A stretch of DNA of 64,000 bases, taken from Thermomonas beijingensis. Lineage in GTDB: Bacteria; Pseudomonadota; Gammaproteobacteria; Xanthomonadales; Xanthomonadaceae. The translations under genes were made by a program, and so were the position numbers. The stretch is taken from the NCBI RefSeq assembly GCF_020034655.1, contig NZ_JAIQDJ010000008.1, positions 1 through 64,000 on the forward strand. Direction: 5' to 3'. The notes beneath the pieces are model-generated. The model ran no database searches. It saw only the letters and a list, made by a program, of their open reading frames with translations, and had not been told where the DNA came from. Below are positions 54,729-64,000 of the stretch, piece after piece (the stretch's first letter is position 1; each line of letters starts with the position of its first letter).

Positions 54729-56738
54729 ATGTCAGCACCCAACCTGCACGGCCTCAATCCCCCCCAGCGGCAAGCGGTCTTGCACACCGAGGGCCCCCTG
54801 CTGGTGCTGGCCGGTGCCGGCAGTGGCAAGACCCGGGTCATCATCGAAAAGGTTGCGCATCTGATCCAGTCCGGCCGCTACCCGGCCAAGCGCATCGCCG
54901 CAATCACCTTCACCAACAAATCCGCACGCGAAATGCGCGAGCGCGTGGGCAAGCGCATCAAAGGCGATGCCGCGCAGGACCTCACGGTGTCGACCTTTCA
55001 CGCGCTGGGCCTGAAGATTGTGCAGATTGACCACGCCAAGCTGGGCCTGCGCCGCGGGTTTTCCATTTTTGATGCCGATGATTCCAGCGCGCAGCTGAAA
55101 GATTTGCTGCCACCCGGCAGCAAACCCGATGTGATCGATGCTGCCAAACACCTCATCAGCCGCGCCAAGAATGCCGGGTTGTCGCCGGCACAAGCGGCAG
55201 AGGCTTCGCGCAGCACGCGTGAGCGCGAAGCTGCCGCGCTGTATGCGCGCTACCAGCAGCGGTTATCGGCATTCAATGCGGTGGATTTTGATGATCTGAT
55301 TCGGCTGCCGGTGCAGTTGCTGGAAACCGATGACGAGGTTCGCATGGCCTGGCGCGAGCGCATCGGCTATCTGCTGGTGGACGAATGCCAAGACACCAAC
55401 GATGCGCAATATCGCCTGCTCAAAGCCATTGCCGGTGACGCAGGCCAGTTCACCTGCGTGGGCGACGACGACCAGAGCATTTACGCCTGGCGCGGGGCCA
55501 ATCCGGATAATCTGCTTTCGCTGGGCACGGATTACCCGGCGCTCAAAATCGTCAAGCTGGAACAAAACTACCGCTGCTCCAACCGCGTGTTGCGCGCCGC
55601 CAATGCACTGATTGCCAACAACCCGCACGAGCACCCGAAAACGCTGTGGAGCGATGCCGCCGATGGCGAACGCATCCGCGTATGGGAGTGCCGTGACGCC
55701 GCGCACGAGGCCGACAAAGTGGCTGCGGAAATCCAGTTCATCGCACAAAAACACACCGCACCAGACGCGCCGCCACCGTGGGGTGAGATTTGCATTTTGT
55801 TTCGCGGCAACCACCAAAGCCGCGCACTGGAAAAAGCCCTGCAACTGCTGCGCATTCCGTATCACCTCAGTGGCGGCACCGCGTTTTTGGACCGCGGCGA
55901 AGTCAAGGACGCGTTGGCGTGGCTGCGCCTACTGGCCAACCCAGACGATGACGCCGCGTTTTTGCGCGCAGTGCAGTCGCCCAATCGCGGCGTGGGTGCG
56001 GGCACCTTGGCCAAGCTGGGTGAACTGGCCGCGCACGCGCACGTGCCGCTGGCACGCGCCGCCGAATCGATTACCTTGGCCAAACAATTGCCGGCCCGCG
56101 CCGCCAATGCGCTGCAAGGTTTTGCCAGCCTCCTGCACGGGCTGCGCAACGATGCACGCACGTTGCCGCCGACGGAATTGGTGCGCAAGCTCAATGAACG
56201 CTCCGGTCTGCTGGCTGCGCTGCAGGCCAGTTGCAAAGACGAAGCCCAGTTCAAGCTGCGCCGGCGCAATCTGGATGAATTGGCCGACTGGTTTGATGGC
56301 CCGAAAACGTCCGGCCCCGGCGAGCTGGCCGCCGCGCTGGCGCTGCTCTCGCATGCAGACAAAGGCGATGTCGGAAATCAGGTGCGGCTGATGTCGATGC
56401 ATGCCTCGAAGGGGCTGGAGTTCCGCTTTGTGTTCATCGTCGGTGTGGAAGACGGTAACCTGCCGCACGAAGCGAGCCTGGACGAAGGCCGCCTCGATGA
56501 AGAACGCCGCTTGTTCTACGTCGGCATCACCCGCGCCAAAGAACGCCTATGGCTGTCGCACGCGAAAGAAGCGCAGCGCTGGGGCGACAAACTGCGCTTG
56601 CAACCCAGTCGTTTTCTCGACGAACTCCCTGCCGATGAACTCCAGCGCGACGGTGCCGACCCGGTGGCTGATGCCGCGCAAAAAGCCGAGCGCCGCAGCA
56701 CCAGCCTGGCCAATATCCGCGCCATGCTGGCGGACTGA
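54729..56738 (+). CDS. rep: ATP-dependent DNA helicase Rep
   Basis: 669 residues of superfamily 1A. It has Walker A GAGSGKT, LVDECQDTNDAQY, GDDDQSIYAWRGA, and VRLMSMHASKGLEF near the C-terminus. Length and motif spacing fit Rep better than UvrD. It unwinds DNA 3'-to-5' and helps forks pass obstacles. It is divergent from tdk with a 61-base gap. Confidence 0.93.
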   Translation: MSAPNLHGLNPPQRQAVLHTEGPLLVLAGAGSGKTRVIIEKVAHLIQSGRYPAKRIAAITFTNKSAREMRERVGKRIKGDAAQDLTVSTFHALGLKIVQIDHAKLGLRRGFSIFDADDSSAQLKDLLPPGSKPDVIDAAKHLISRAKNAGLSPAQAAEASRSTREREAAALYARYQQRLSAFNAVDFDDLIRLPVQLLETDDEVRMAWRERIGYLLVDECQDTNDAQYRLLKAIAGDAGQFTCVGDDDQSIYAWRGANPDNLLSLGTDYPALKIVKLEQNYRCSNRVLRAANALIANNPHEHPKTLWSDAADGERIRVWECRDAAHEADKVAAEIQFIAQKHTAPDAPPPWGEICILFRGNHQSRALEKALQLLRIPYHLSGGTAFLDRGEVKDALAWLRLLANPDDDAAFLRAVQSPNRGVGAGTLAKLGELAAHAHVPLARAAESITLAKQLPARAANALQGFASLLHGLRNDARTLPPTELVRKLNERSGLLAALQASCKDEAQFKLRRRNLDELADWFDGPKTSGPGELAAALALLSHADKGDVGNQVRLMSMHASKGLEFRFVFIVGVEDGNLPHEASLDEGRLDEERRLFYVGITRAKERLWLSHAKEAQRWGDKLRLQPSRFLDELPADELQRDGADPVADAAQKAERRSTSLANIRAMLAD

Positions 56739-56795
56739 AGCAACACTTTCATGTGTGACGAGTAAACTGGCAGCCCGCTGCCCCTGAGCCCTGCC

Positions 56796-57710
56796 ATGCG
56801 CCGTGTTTTCACCCTGACCCTGTTCGCTGCTTCACTGGCATTGTCTGCCTGTAAAACTACAGCGCCGTTGGCCGCAACGGTGGCCCCTGTATCCACCACA
56901 GAGGCACCAGTAGCGAGTGCCACCAGCAACGCAACTGCGCCCCACGACAACCTCAATGCAGTGCTGTGGATGCAGCGTTCCGCGGAATATGGTGCCGTCA
57001 CCGAAACCATTTATCGTGCGGCTACCGACCGGCTAGACATAGCGCTCAAGGACAGGCGCTGGGACGCGCTGGTAGCCGATGAGCGCAGTAACGCGAGTAC
57101 CGGCCTGCCACCTGCGGTGGTGATGGATGTGGATGAGACCGTGCTGGACAACTCGCCTTATCAGGCGCGCCTGATTCAGGACGGCCAGGATTACAGCGAT
57201 GTGACGTGGGATCTTTGGGTGGCGGAGAAAAAAGCCAAGGCAGTGCCGGGTGTCGTTGCTTTCACGAAGGCCGCCAACGCGCGCGGCATCACCGTTTTGT
57301 ACATCTCCAATCGCGCAACTCATTTGAAAGAAGCCACCATCGACAACTTGAAGGCTGTCGGTCTTCCAGTGAAAAGCGATGATGTGTTCCTTGGTCTGGG
57401 CACATTCGTCCAGGATTGCGAGCAAAACGGCAGCGAAAAAGACTGTCGGCGACGCCTGGCCGGTCAGAAGTACCGCGTGTTGATGCAGTTTGGCGATCAG
57501 CTTGGTGATTTCGTGCAGGTCATTGCCAACACGCCCAGTGCCCGTGCCGAATTGGTGAGCCGTTACACCAACTGGTTTGGTGAGCGCTGGTTCATGCTGC
57601 CCAATCCAAGCTATGGCAGCTGGGAGCCGGCGTTGTTCAACAACGCCTGGGGGTCGCCAGCAGGCGAGCGTCGCAACCTCAAGCATGACGCACTTGATCT
57701 TTCCAAATAA
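56796..57710 (+). CDS. 5'-nucleotidase, lipoprotein e(P4) family
   Basis: 304 residues. A lipobox LSAC (Cys19) is followed by a Thr/Ala linker. The HAD-type acid phosphatase motif MDVDETVLDNS (Asp111, Asp113) is intact, with TVLYISNRATHLKE as motif II and LMQFGDQLGDF as motif IV. In Haemophilus the homologue releases nucleosides from NMN and nucleotides at the outer membrane. It follows rep by 57 bases. Confidence 0.9.
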   Translation: MRRVFTLTLFAASLALSACKTTAPLAATVAPVSTTEAPVASATSNATAPHDNLNAVLWMQRSAEYGAVTETIYRAATDRLDIALKDRRWDALVADERSNASTGLPPAVVMDVDETVLDNSPYQARLIQDGQDYSDVTWDLWVAEKKAKAVPGVVAFTKAANARGITVLYISNRATHLKEATIDNLKAVGLPVKSDDVFLGLGTFVQDCEQNGSEKDCRRRLAGQKYRVLMQFGDQLGDFVQVIANTPSARAELVSRYTNWFGERWFMLPNPSYGSWEPALFNNAWGSPAGERRNLKHDALDLSK

Positions 57711-57836
57711 AAACAATGACTTAAAATCACTACGTGATGTATTGATTTAATGTTTTATCCAAAGTAGGCTAATGCCATTCCGGTGCACGCCGGAGTGCTG
57801 CTACATCCGTATCCATCCCGGCCCTGCCGGCGCTTG

Positions 57837-57876
57837 AGGAGACCCTGCGCGATCGTCGGTGTCTCCTTTTCTTTGT
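57837..57876 (+). terminator. Intrinsic terminator
   Basis: AGGAGAC pairs with GTCTCCT across a 17-base loop and the stem runs into TTTCTTTG. It lies in the 235-base gap after the P4-type phosphatase gene. The rest of that gap shows an AT-rich stretch (57711-57765) and a direct repeat of CTTTGTCCAG near 57869-57892. Confidence 0.6.
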
Positions 57877-57945
57877 CCAGTCCTTTGTCCAGGTTGCACC
57901 TGGCTTGCGCTTGCGTCATATCGCGCTGGCCCTGACACTCCCCGG

Positions 57946-58875
57946 ATGCCACTCGATTCCGCACGTTCCTGGTACTTCACTGCTGCACACCTGTGCGGGA
58001 TTGCATTGGTGGCGTGCCTGGTGGCTTGCCAGCCCGAAGGTGGCGGTGGCCAGCGCCCTGTTGCAGGTATTGCCAACAGCGAGGTCGCGGCCTTGCGTCC
58101 CGTGGATGCGGTCTATGTGTTGCGTGACCGCCTGTTGGCCCGCGATGGCGCAGGGTTTGCGCGGCTGGCGGTGCCGCCGGCACTGCATGCCGAGTTGGAG
58201 CTGGCCTGGCGCACCGGTCGCAGCCGCTGGCCATTGGATGAATTGCCGCTGGATGCCCGTATCCCGCGCATGCTGGCTGCGCTACAAGTCCCCAATGCCG
58301 ACAAGGCACTGATGGTGACCTTTCGCAGCCAATTTGCCGGGGCCGATGCCGATATCGACCAAGCCATCCGCACCTTGATGGTGTTCGGTGGTCAGTACGT
58401 GCAAACCGATCCCGATAGCAGCCAGGCCGAGCACGACCATAGCCACCAAGCCATTGCTGCGATCGGCACATGGGCGCTGCAAGCACCGCTGGCAGACCCC
58501 AAACGCGCCCAGCGTTTTTTTTCCGTACTCTCGGCCGCCGCCGTACGCAGCGGCATCGACGGCAAGGCCGGTAACCAGGCATTTGCCACCCTCGGCATGA
58601 CCCAAAGCCTGAACCGGCTGTCACCCTTTCTCGCCACCCTGCTGGCGCAGTTGCACCAGCAGTACGGGCTGGATATCGACGCCAGCCTGCGCGGCCTGCA
58701 TGTGAGCCTGACGCAGCAAACCGGCGATCAGGCCCAGCTGCGCTTGCAGTACACCCTGGCCGGGCGCCCCATCGACGCCGTCGTACCGGTAGTCCGCCTT
58801 GATGGACACTGGTACCTACGGGATTTTGTGGCGCGGGCGGAAACCTCTGTCGGGCGGACTGCCGGCGCGCTTTAG
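57946..58875 (+). CDS. Uncharacterised lipoprotein
   Basis: 309 residues. An N-terminal hydrophobic stretch ends in VACLVAC (lipid Cys about residue 28). The mature part is largely helical (about 45-230) with a C-terminal strand region ending VVRLDGHWYLRDFVA, which resembles the end of NTF2-like or MCE-associated folds. I do not recognise the family. The ATG at 57946 is the start that gives a lipoprotein signal. A run of eight T (58515-58522) lies in the coding region. It ends 120 bases before the TonB-dependent receptor gene. Confidence 0.65.
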   Translation: MPLDSARSWYFTAAHLCGIALVACLVACQPEGGGGQRPVAGIANSEVAALRPVDAVYVLRDRLLARDGAGFARLAVPPALHAELELAWRTGRSRWPLDELPLDARIPRMLAALQVPNADKALMVTFRSQFAGADADIDQAIRTLMVFGGQYVQTDPDSSQAEHDHSHQAIAAIGTWALQAPLADPKRAQRFFSVLSAAAVRSGIDGKAGNQAFATLGMTQSLNRLSPFLATLLAQLHQQYGLDIDASLRGLHVSLTQQTGDQAQLRLQYTLAGRPIDAVVPVVRLDGHWYLRDFVARAETSVGRTAGAL

Positions 58876-58884
58876 CACACACCT

Positions 58885-58932
58885 TGTAACGATTGCGTGA
58901 AAACAATCATTACATTTCTGTAACATATGTTA
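58885..58932. promoter_or_regulatory. Cluster of TGTAA/TTACA inverted repeats before the TonB-receptor gene
   Basis: TGTAACGATTG (58885-58895) pairs with CAATCATTACA (58904-58914) with one mismatch. TTACATTTCTGTAA (58910-58923) and TAACATATGTTA (58921-58932) follow as further palindromes. The AT-rich block lies 64-111 bases before the receptor start and probably contains its promoter and operator. Confidence 0.5.
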
Positions 58933-58995
58933 GCCTCCCCCATGTTGCCCAACGTCAGCAACGCAGCACAACACTCTTGAGGGGAGTCCAGAACC

Positions 58996-61900
58996 ATGCA
59001 ATTCAAAACCAACCGGCTGCGCGACGCAGTCGTCTTCGCACTGATCATTGGCAGCGGAATCGGCGCAGCGCAAGCGCAGAACGCGCCCGCAACCAGCGAC
59101 AAGGACAGCAAGGCCAAGACCTTGGATACCTTGGTGGTGACCGGTTCGCGCATTCGCCAGGTCGATGTGGAAACCAGCCAGCCGGTAACCTTCATCACCC
59201 GCGACGACATCGAGAAGCAGGGCTTCCAATCGGTCGCCGACATCCTGCAAAACATCACCGCCACGGGTGCTCCGCCAATTTCGCGCGCTTCGCCGCTGTC
59301 CGCTGGCGAGGCGGCCGGCGGTACTTTCATCAGCCTGCGCAATATCGGTGCCGCGCGCACCTTGGTGCTCCTCAATGGTCGCCGCCTTGGTGTCACCACT
59401 GGCGGCTTGGCAGACATCTCCACCATCCCGGCGTCGGCAGTGGAGCGTATCGAAGTACTCAAGGATGGGGCGTCGGCAATCTACGGCTCGGATGCCATCG
59501 CCGGTGTGATCAACGTGATTACCCGCCAGAATTTCAATGGCGCCATGGCCAGCGTTTACTACGGCCAGTACGGCGAGGGCGACGGTGCGATCAAGAAGGG
59601 CGACGTGGTGTGGGGCATGGGCAATGACCGTGGCTCGATTGTGGTCTCTGGCGAATACCGCAAGGAAGATGGCGTGGGCGCAACCGACCGCTGGTTCACC
59701 CAAGACCCGCGCGGCCCGCTGCATCCGACCGATAACTGGACCACGGTGGGTGCCTATGGCGGCTTTGTCACCACCGCGTCCACGCCGATCCCGGGCATTC
59801 CTGCCGGGACTCGCGTCATCCTCAAAGCCGGCGGCGACCCACGTAACCCGGCCGATTACATACGCCAAAATGTGGCCACCGGCACCTGTGCAGGGGCAAC
59901 CACCAGCACCGGTTGTACCCCAGGCAGCATTGCGGACAAGACCAATACCCTGGAGCAAACCGACCTGCGCACACCGCTGGAGTCGAAGTCGCTCAATATC
60001 GATGGCAACCTGAAGCTGACTGACGCCATCACCGCCAAGGTGGGCGTGTTGTACAGCAATCGCGTGTCCAATCGCACCGTGGCCGGTTACCCGATGCAGG
60101 CCGCTTCGTTCAATACCCCGATGTCGGCACAGAGCTACTTCAACCCGACCGGGGCCACCATCAGCAACTGGTGGCGGCGGACGTGGGAAGTGCCGCGGAT
60201 CTCCGGCTCTGATCTGACCACCTACCGCATCTCGGCATCGCTGGAAGGCAGCTTCGAAGGCTTCAATGGCATGCCGTGGGATTGGGATGTCAGCTATATG
60301 CACAACAGCAACAAATTGCTGCAAAACACCTATGGCAATTTGAATCTGGCCAATGTGCGCAATGCGGTGGGCGCCTCGTTCAAGGATGCCAGCGGCAATG
60401 TGGTCTGCGGCACGCCGGGTAATGTGGTCGCTGGCTGCCAAGTCTGGAATCCCTTCCTGGCCTATGGCGTCACCGGTGCGGGCGCGCTGTCTGGCAACCA
60501 GGCCTTGCAGAACTACTTGTTCCAGGAAGAACACGCCACTGGCGAGACCACCACCAAGGTATGGGCCGTGAACTTGGCTGGCTCCTTGTTCAGCCTGCCA
60601 GCGGGCGAGCTCGGATTTGCGGTGGGTGCCGAATATCGCAATGAATCCGGCAAATTCGTGCCGGATGCCCTTGCAGTGACCGGCGGCTCCACCAATCTGT
60701 CGTCTGGCCCCACCCGTGGCGGTTACAACGTCAAGGAGTTCTACGCCGAGCTCTCCGCACCCTTGCTCAAGGATGTGGTCATGGCGAAGGAGCTGACGCT
60801 GAACCTGGCGTCGCGCTACTCCAAGTACAACACCTTCGGCAATACCACCAACAGCAAGCTGGGCTTTGTCTGGAAGCCGTTGGATCAGCTGATGTTGCGC
60901 GGTACCGTGGCCGAGGGCTTCCGCGCACCAACCATCGCTGACTTGTACGGCGGCAGCTCGGAAACGTTCTCGTTCTTCACCGATCCCTGCGACACCCTGT
61001 TTGGCAGCTCGGCGCAGAATGCCACCACCCGTGGCAACTGCACCAATGGTGTCGGTGGCAATGGTGCGCTGGGTGCGCTGGCCGCTACCTACCGTCAGCG
61101 CAGTCAGACTGGTCTGGCAGGCTCGCCCAACACGCAGACCCCCATTGCGTTCGTGAGCGGCTCCAACCCATTGCTGCAACCGGAAACGTCCAAGACCAAA
61201 ACCTTGGGCGCGGTATGGAGTCCGCCGTGGGTTGAAAACCTGAACATGGCGTTGGATTGGTGGAAGATTCGTATCGAAAACACCATCGTGGCCGACAGCC
61301 CGGACTTGATCCTCAACGACTGCTATGTGCAGGGGATCGCATCGCGTTGCAATGCTGCTCTGTTCACCCGCGCTGCCGATGGCACCCCGCGCGTGACCTA
61401 CGGTAGCCGCAATGCGGGCTATCGTCTGGTGGAAGGCTTCGACTTCGACATCAGCTACCGCTGGAGCTGGGCGGCCGTGGGTGACTTCCGGGTGACCTCG
61501 AACAGCACCTACACCTCGAAAGACATCCTGATCTCCACCAACGACCCACGTTATCCGGTGTCCTCGGTGGGGGTGACCAGCACGTTCCGCATCCGTTCGA
61601 ATGCCAACCTGAGCTGGGAACGCGGAATCTTCGGCGCCAGCTGGATGGTGCGTTATTACTCGTCGATGGCGGAAGGCTGCACCTACTTCGTCCCCGGCCT
61701 GAACGATCCGAATCTGGAATGCAACCAGATTCAATACGCACCCACCGGTGGTTTCGTAACCGGCACCACCACGCCGGCCAGCGCCATCCGTCGGCGCAAT
61801 GTGCATGGCGCCACGGTGTTCAATGACCTGCAATTCCGGGTCAAGTTGCCGTGGGATGCCAACGTCTCGGTGGGCGCCAACAACGCGTTCAACAAGATCG

Positions 61901-61998
61901 GGCCGATCCTGTACACCCAGCCCAGCGCCAACGTGAACTACTACGGCGGCTTTGACATCGGGCGCTTCTGGTACGTCAAGTACACCCAGAAGTTCTGA
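58996..61998 (+). CDS. TonB-dependent outer-membrane receptor
   Basis: 1000 residues. The signal peptide ends AQA (about residue 27). A TonB-box-like TLDTLVVTGSRIR is followed by the plug (about 45-175; VADILQN, LVLLNGRRLG, VERIEVLKDGASAIYGSDA) and a 22-strand barrel ending YTQKF. The length and the plug resemble the Caulobacter-type receptors common in Xanthomonadaceae for peptides, siderophores or carbohydrates. The ligand is not evident. GAGGGGAG precedes the ATG at a suitable distance. Confidence 0.94.
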   Translation: MQFKTNRLRDAVVFALIIGSGIGAAQAQNAPATSDKDSKAKTLDTLVVTGSRIRQVDVETSQPVTFITRDDIEKQGFQSVADILQNITATGAPPISRASPLSAGEAAGGTFISLRNIGAARTLVLLNGRRLGVTTGGLADISTIPASAVERIEVLKDGASAIYGSDAIAGVINVITRQNFNGAMASVYYGQYGEGDGAIKKGDVVWGMGNDRGSIVVSGEYRKEDGVGATDRWFTQDPRGPLHPTDNWTTVGAYGGFVTTASTPIPGIPAGTRVILKAGGDPRNPADYIRQNVATGTCAGATTSTGCTPGSIADKTNTLEQTDLRTPLESKSLNIDGNLKLTDAITAKVGVLYSNRVSNRTVAGYPMQAASFNTPMSAQSYFNPTGATISNWWRRTWEVPRISGSDLTTYRISASLEGSFEGFNGMPWDWDVSYMHNSNKLLQNTYGNLNLANVRNAVGASFKDASGNVVCGTPGNVVAGCQVWNPFLAYGVTGAGALSGNQALQNYLFQEEHATGETTTKVWAVNLAGSLFSLPAGELGFAVGAEYRNESGKFVPDALAVTGGSTNLSSGPTRGGYNVKEFYAELSAPLLKDVVMAKELTLNLASRYSKYNTFGNTTNSKLGFVWKPLDQLMLRGTVAEGFRAPTIADLYGGSSETFSFFTDPCDTLFGSSAQNATTRGNCTNGVGGNGALGALAATYRQRSQTGLAGSPNTQTPIAFVSGSNPLLQPETSKTKTLGAVWSPPWVENLNMALDWWKIRIENTIVADSPDLILNDCYVQGIASRCNAALFTRAADGTPRVTYGSRNAGYRLVEGFDFDISYRWSWAAVGDFRVTSNSTYTSKDILISTNDPRYPVSSVGVTSTFRIRSNANLSWERGIFGASWMVRYYSSMAEGCTYFVPGLNDPNLECNQIQYAPTGGFVTGTTTPASAIRRRNVHGATVFNDLQFRVKLPWDANVSVGANNAFNKIGPILYTQPSANVNYYGGFDIGRFWYVKYTQKF

Positions 61999-62024
61999 TC
62001 CGGCATTGCAAGGCTGCACGATCA

Positions 62025-62051
62025 GGGCCGCCCTTCGGGGTGGCCCTTTTT
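62025..62051 (+). terminator. Intrinsic terminator after the TonB-receptor gene
   Basis: GGGCCGCCC pairs with GGGTGGCCC (one G-T pair) and runs into TTTTTG. It lies 27 bases after the stop of the TonB-dependent receptor gene, as expected for its terminator. Confidence 0.9.
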
Positions 62052-62147
62052 GTCTGCCTTGAAACGTGACCTCCTCCGCACAAACGCGCCCTGCCGCGAC
62101 CTTCCATAGCCGCCCCTTGGATGCGCCTCTCGGCCATAATGCGGGGG

Positions 62148-64000
62148 ATGCCAAATCGTCAGCCCCCTCCGCAGGCCAGCCTGTTTGACCCGCCCAATAC
62201 CAACGACCCTGCGTCTGTGGCCGATGCGGCTGCGCCGGAGAGCACGCTGCCGCGGGACGCGGCACCGTTACCGCTGCCTGAATTTCTGACTGCAAAAGCC
62301 CCGCCCGCTACGGCCGCGCCGGTAACCGACGACACCGCAACCGCCAAGCCTGCAGCAATAACGGAGGGCTCGCCAACGCTGCCTGCGCCACCACTGCGCA
62401 CCAGCAAGGTACGCGTGCCGTGGTGGGCACGGGGGCTGGGCGCGGTGCTGGATCCGTGGCTGCAGTTGGATATTGCGGCAGACTCGGTACGTGGCCATGA
62501 GGATCAACGCCCGATCTGCTATGTACTGGAAGACTATGGCCTGTCCAACGCACTGATCTTGCAGCGTGCCTGCCGCGAGGCCAGGCTGCCGCTGCCGCTG
62601 CAACCGATCAGCGGTGATCCGCTGGGCCGCAAGCGTGCCTATGTTGCCCTGTCGCGCCGGCATGCCAATGCGTTGGGCCTGTTGCCCGGGGCCGAGCACA
62701 AGACCCATTCAGGCTCGCTGGCACGCTTGCTGCAGGCGCACCGAGACAAGCCGGCATTGGACGTGCAACTGGTGCCGGTGTCGATCTTCGTGGGGCAAGC
62801 CCCCAAGCGCAGCAGCGGCTGGTTCTCGGTGCTGTTCTCGGAAAACTGGACCTTGGTCGGGCGCTTCCGCCGCTTGCTGGCGATCTTGCTCAATGGGCGC
62901 GATACCTTGGTGCAGTTTGCGACACCGATGTCGATTCGCGAATCGCTGGCCGAAGAGCTGCCGCCCGAACGTGCCGTACGCAAGGTGTCGCGTGTCCTGC
63001 GTACCCATTTCCGGCGTGTGCGTGAAGTGGTGATTGGTCCGGATTTGTCCACCCGCCGCATGTTGTCCGAGCAAGTGTTATCGGCACCGCTGGTGAAGGA
63101 CGCCATTGCCGATCAGGCGCGCCGCGACAACAGCAAGCCGGAGGAGGCATGGAAGAAAGCCAATGCCTATTTCTGGGAAATCGCCGCCGACTATTCCAAC
63201 ACCGTGGTGCGCTCGGTCAGCTTTTTGCTGACGCCGGTGTGGAACCGCATCTATCGCGGCGTGCTGGTGCATCACCTGGATAAATTCAAGCAGGAAGCAC
63301 CGGGCCACGAAGTGGTATACGTGCCCAGCCACCGCAGCCACATGGATTACTTGCTGCTGAGTTATTTGTTGTATTCCCACGGCGTGGTGCCGCCGCATAT
63401 TTTTGCCGGCATCAATCTCAATTTGCCGGTGGTCGGCAGCATCCTGCGCCGCAGCGGTGCGTTCTTTGCACGACGCAGTTTCAAGGGTAACGCGCTGTAT
63501 TCTGCGGTGTTCCGCGAATACATGGCGCAGTTGGTGGCCGGTGGTTATTCCATCGAGTATTTCATCGAGGGTGGGCGTTCACGCACCGGCCGCCTGTTGC
63601 AACCCAAGGGCGGCTCACTGGCGATGACGGTGCGCGCCTATCTGCGCCAGCCGACCCGGCCGATGCTGTTTCAGCCGGTGTATATCGGCTATGAAAAACT
63701 GATGGAAGGCCGCAGCTATCTGGATGAATTATCCGGCAAGCCGAAAGAAAAAGAATCGATTTGGCAGCTGATCACCGGCATTCCCAAAGTGCTGCGCAGC
63801 AATTACGGGCAAGTGGTAGTGAACTTTGGCGAGCGCATCCAATTGGCGGATGTCCTCGCTCAACACGCACCTGACTGGGATGGCCAGCCAGTCGCCGATG
63901 ACGCAAAGCCGGCATGGTTTGCGCGCGTAGTGGATGCGCTGGCGCAGAAGATTCAGGTCAATGTCAATCGTGCCGCCGACGTCAACCCAATCAATCTGCT
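62148..64000 (+). CDS. plsB: Glycerol-3-phosphate acyltransferase PlsB (5' part, runs off the window)
   Basis: 617 codons are present before the window ends with no stop, so the gene is partial. PlsB puts the first acyl chain on glycerol-3-phosphate at the inner membrane. The catalytic HX4D motif is PSHRSHMDYLLLS, followed by GAFFARRSFKGNALY, FIEGGRSRTGRLLQPK and FQPVYIGYEKL. Residues 1-80 form a Pro/Ala/Thr-rich extension not seen in E. coli PlsB as I recall it. The ATG at 62148 follows GGGGG. Confidence 0.93.
   Translation, partial: MPNRQPPPQASLFDPPNTNDPASVADAAAPESTLPRDAAPLPLPEFLTAKAPPATAAPVTDDTATAKPAAITEGSPTLPAPPLRTSKVRVPWWARGLGAVLDPWLQLDIAADSVRGHEDQRPICYVLEDYGLSNALILQRACREARLPLPLQPISGDPLGRKRAYVALSRRHANALGLLPGAEHKTHSGSLARLLQAHRDKPALDVQLVPVSIFVGQAPKRSSGWFSVLFSENWTLVGRFRRLLAILLNGRDTLVQFATPMSIRESLAEELPPERAVRKVSRVLRTHFRRVREVVIGPDLSTRRMLSEQVLSAPLVKDAIADQARRDNSKPEEAWKKANAYFWEIAADYSNTVVRSVSFLLTPVWNRIYRGVLVHHLDKFKQEAPGHEVVYVPSHRSHMDYLLLSYLLYSHGVVPPHIFAGINLNLPVVGSILRRSGAFFARRSFKGNALYSAVFREYMAQLVAGGYSIEYFIEGGRSRTGRLLQPKGGSLAMTVRAYLRQPTRPMLFQPVYIGYEKLMEGRSYLDELSGKPKEKESIWQLITGIPKVLRSNYGQVVVNFGERIQLADVLAQHAPDWDGQPVADDAKPAWFARVVDALAQKIQVNVNRAADVNPINL

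Noticed and set aside
58930-62295. 1121-codon open frame on the minus strand opposite the TonB-dependent receptor gene
   Set aside because: It is the mirror of a well-supported receptor gene in GC-rich DNA. Its translation has no recognisable domain and is rich in Gly, Arg, His and Val as expected from antisense codons.

Overview
The window reads as a chromosomal segment of a GC-rich gammaproteobacterium of the Xanthomonadales (Xanthomonadaceae/Lysobacteraceae). The evidence is a large TonB-dependent receptor, a TorF-type porin placed directly before glnK-amtB, a DUF2058 (YaiL) protein, algR next to hemC, rsmG-parA-parB, rep, tdk and a plsB with a long N-terminal extension. The genus cannot be fixed from the sequence alone. 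Most of the window is core chromosome. I see no tRNA, rRNA, CRISPR array, insertion sequence or prophage.

Region by region. 1-6.4 kb is accessory: a secreted PHP-type metallohydrolase with Ig-like repeats, a degraded FAD-dependent dehydrogenase remnant, and a LysR regulator divergent from a quinone oxidoreductase and a YciI-cupin fusion. 6.4-11.5 kb carries a FadI-like thiolase, an unrecognised protein, and a TPR Ser/Thr kinase with a nine-G run in its reading frame. 11.5-14.8 kb is a run of five minus-strand exported proteins, including SodC and two paralogous lipoproteins. 14.8-24.7 kb is a nitrogen block: ntrC-ntrB, an AmiD-type amidase, a GGDEF-EAL protein, torF-type porin-glnK-amtB, and glnA. 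glnA has a textbook sigma-54 promoter with two NtrC-like sites, and a third NtrC-like palindrome abuts the ntrB start codon. 24.7-35.3 kb holds uppP, a META/DUF4377 lipoprotein, rpmB-rpmG, a two-component pair whose kinase has lost its ATP-binding motifs (divergent from a four-repeat membrane protein), an esterase, algR, hemC, a WYL regulator and a patatin.

35.3-36.1 kb is a small AT-rich accessory module. It contains an XRE regulator overlapping a gene that encodes only the C-terminal nuclease part of a type III restriction Res subunit, behind a perfect operator-like palindrome. 36.2-43 kb holds xthA, rsmG-parAB, a GT2 glycosyltransferase with a LpxB-N-like membrane protein, a DUF885 protein and a CPBP protein. 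43-50.6 kb holds acs and an M13 peptidase divergent around a long inverted repeat, then yaiL, an EF-hand protein, a fatty-acid desaturase and mutM. 50.6-57.7 kb holds an ECF sigma factor with a second TPR Ser/Thr kinase, tdk, rep and a P4-type acid phosphatase. The window ends with a lipoprotein, a 1000-residue TonB-dependent receptor and the 5' part of plsB, which runs off the edge.

The best integrated story is nitrogen control. NtrB/NtrC, the PII protein GlnK, AmtB and GlnA lie within 10 kb, and the cis-sites needed to wire NtrC to glnA and to its own operon can be read directly. The most unusual items are the HTH plus Res-nuclease fragment, the degenerate histidine kinase with its membrane-protein neighbour, the G9 tract in a kinase, and the row of uncharacterised envelope proteins beside sodC.
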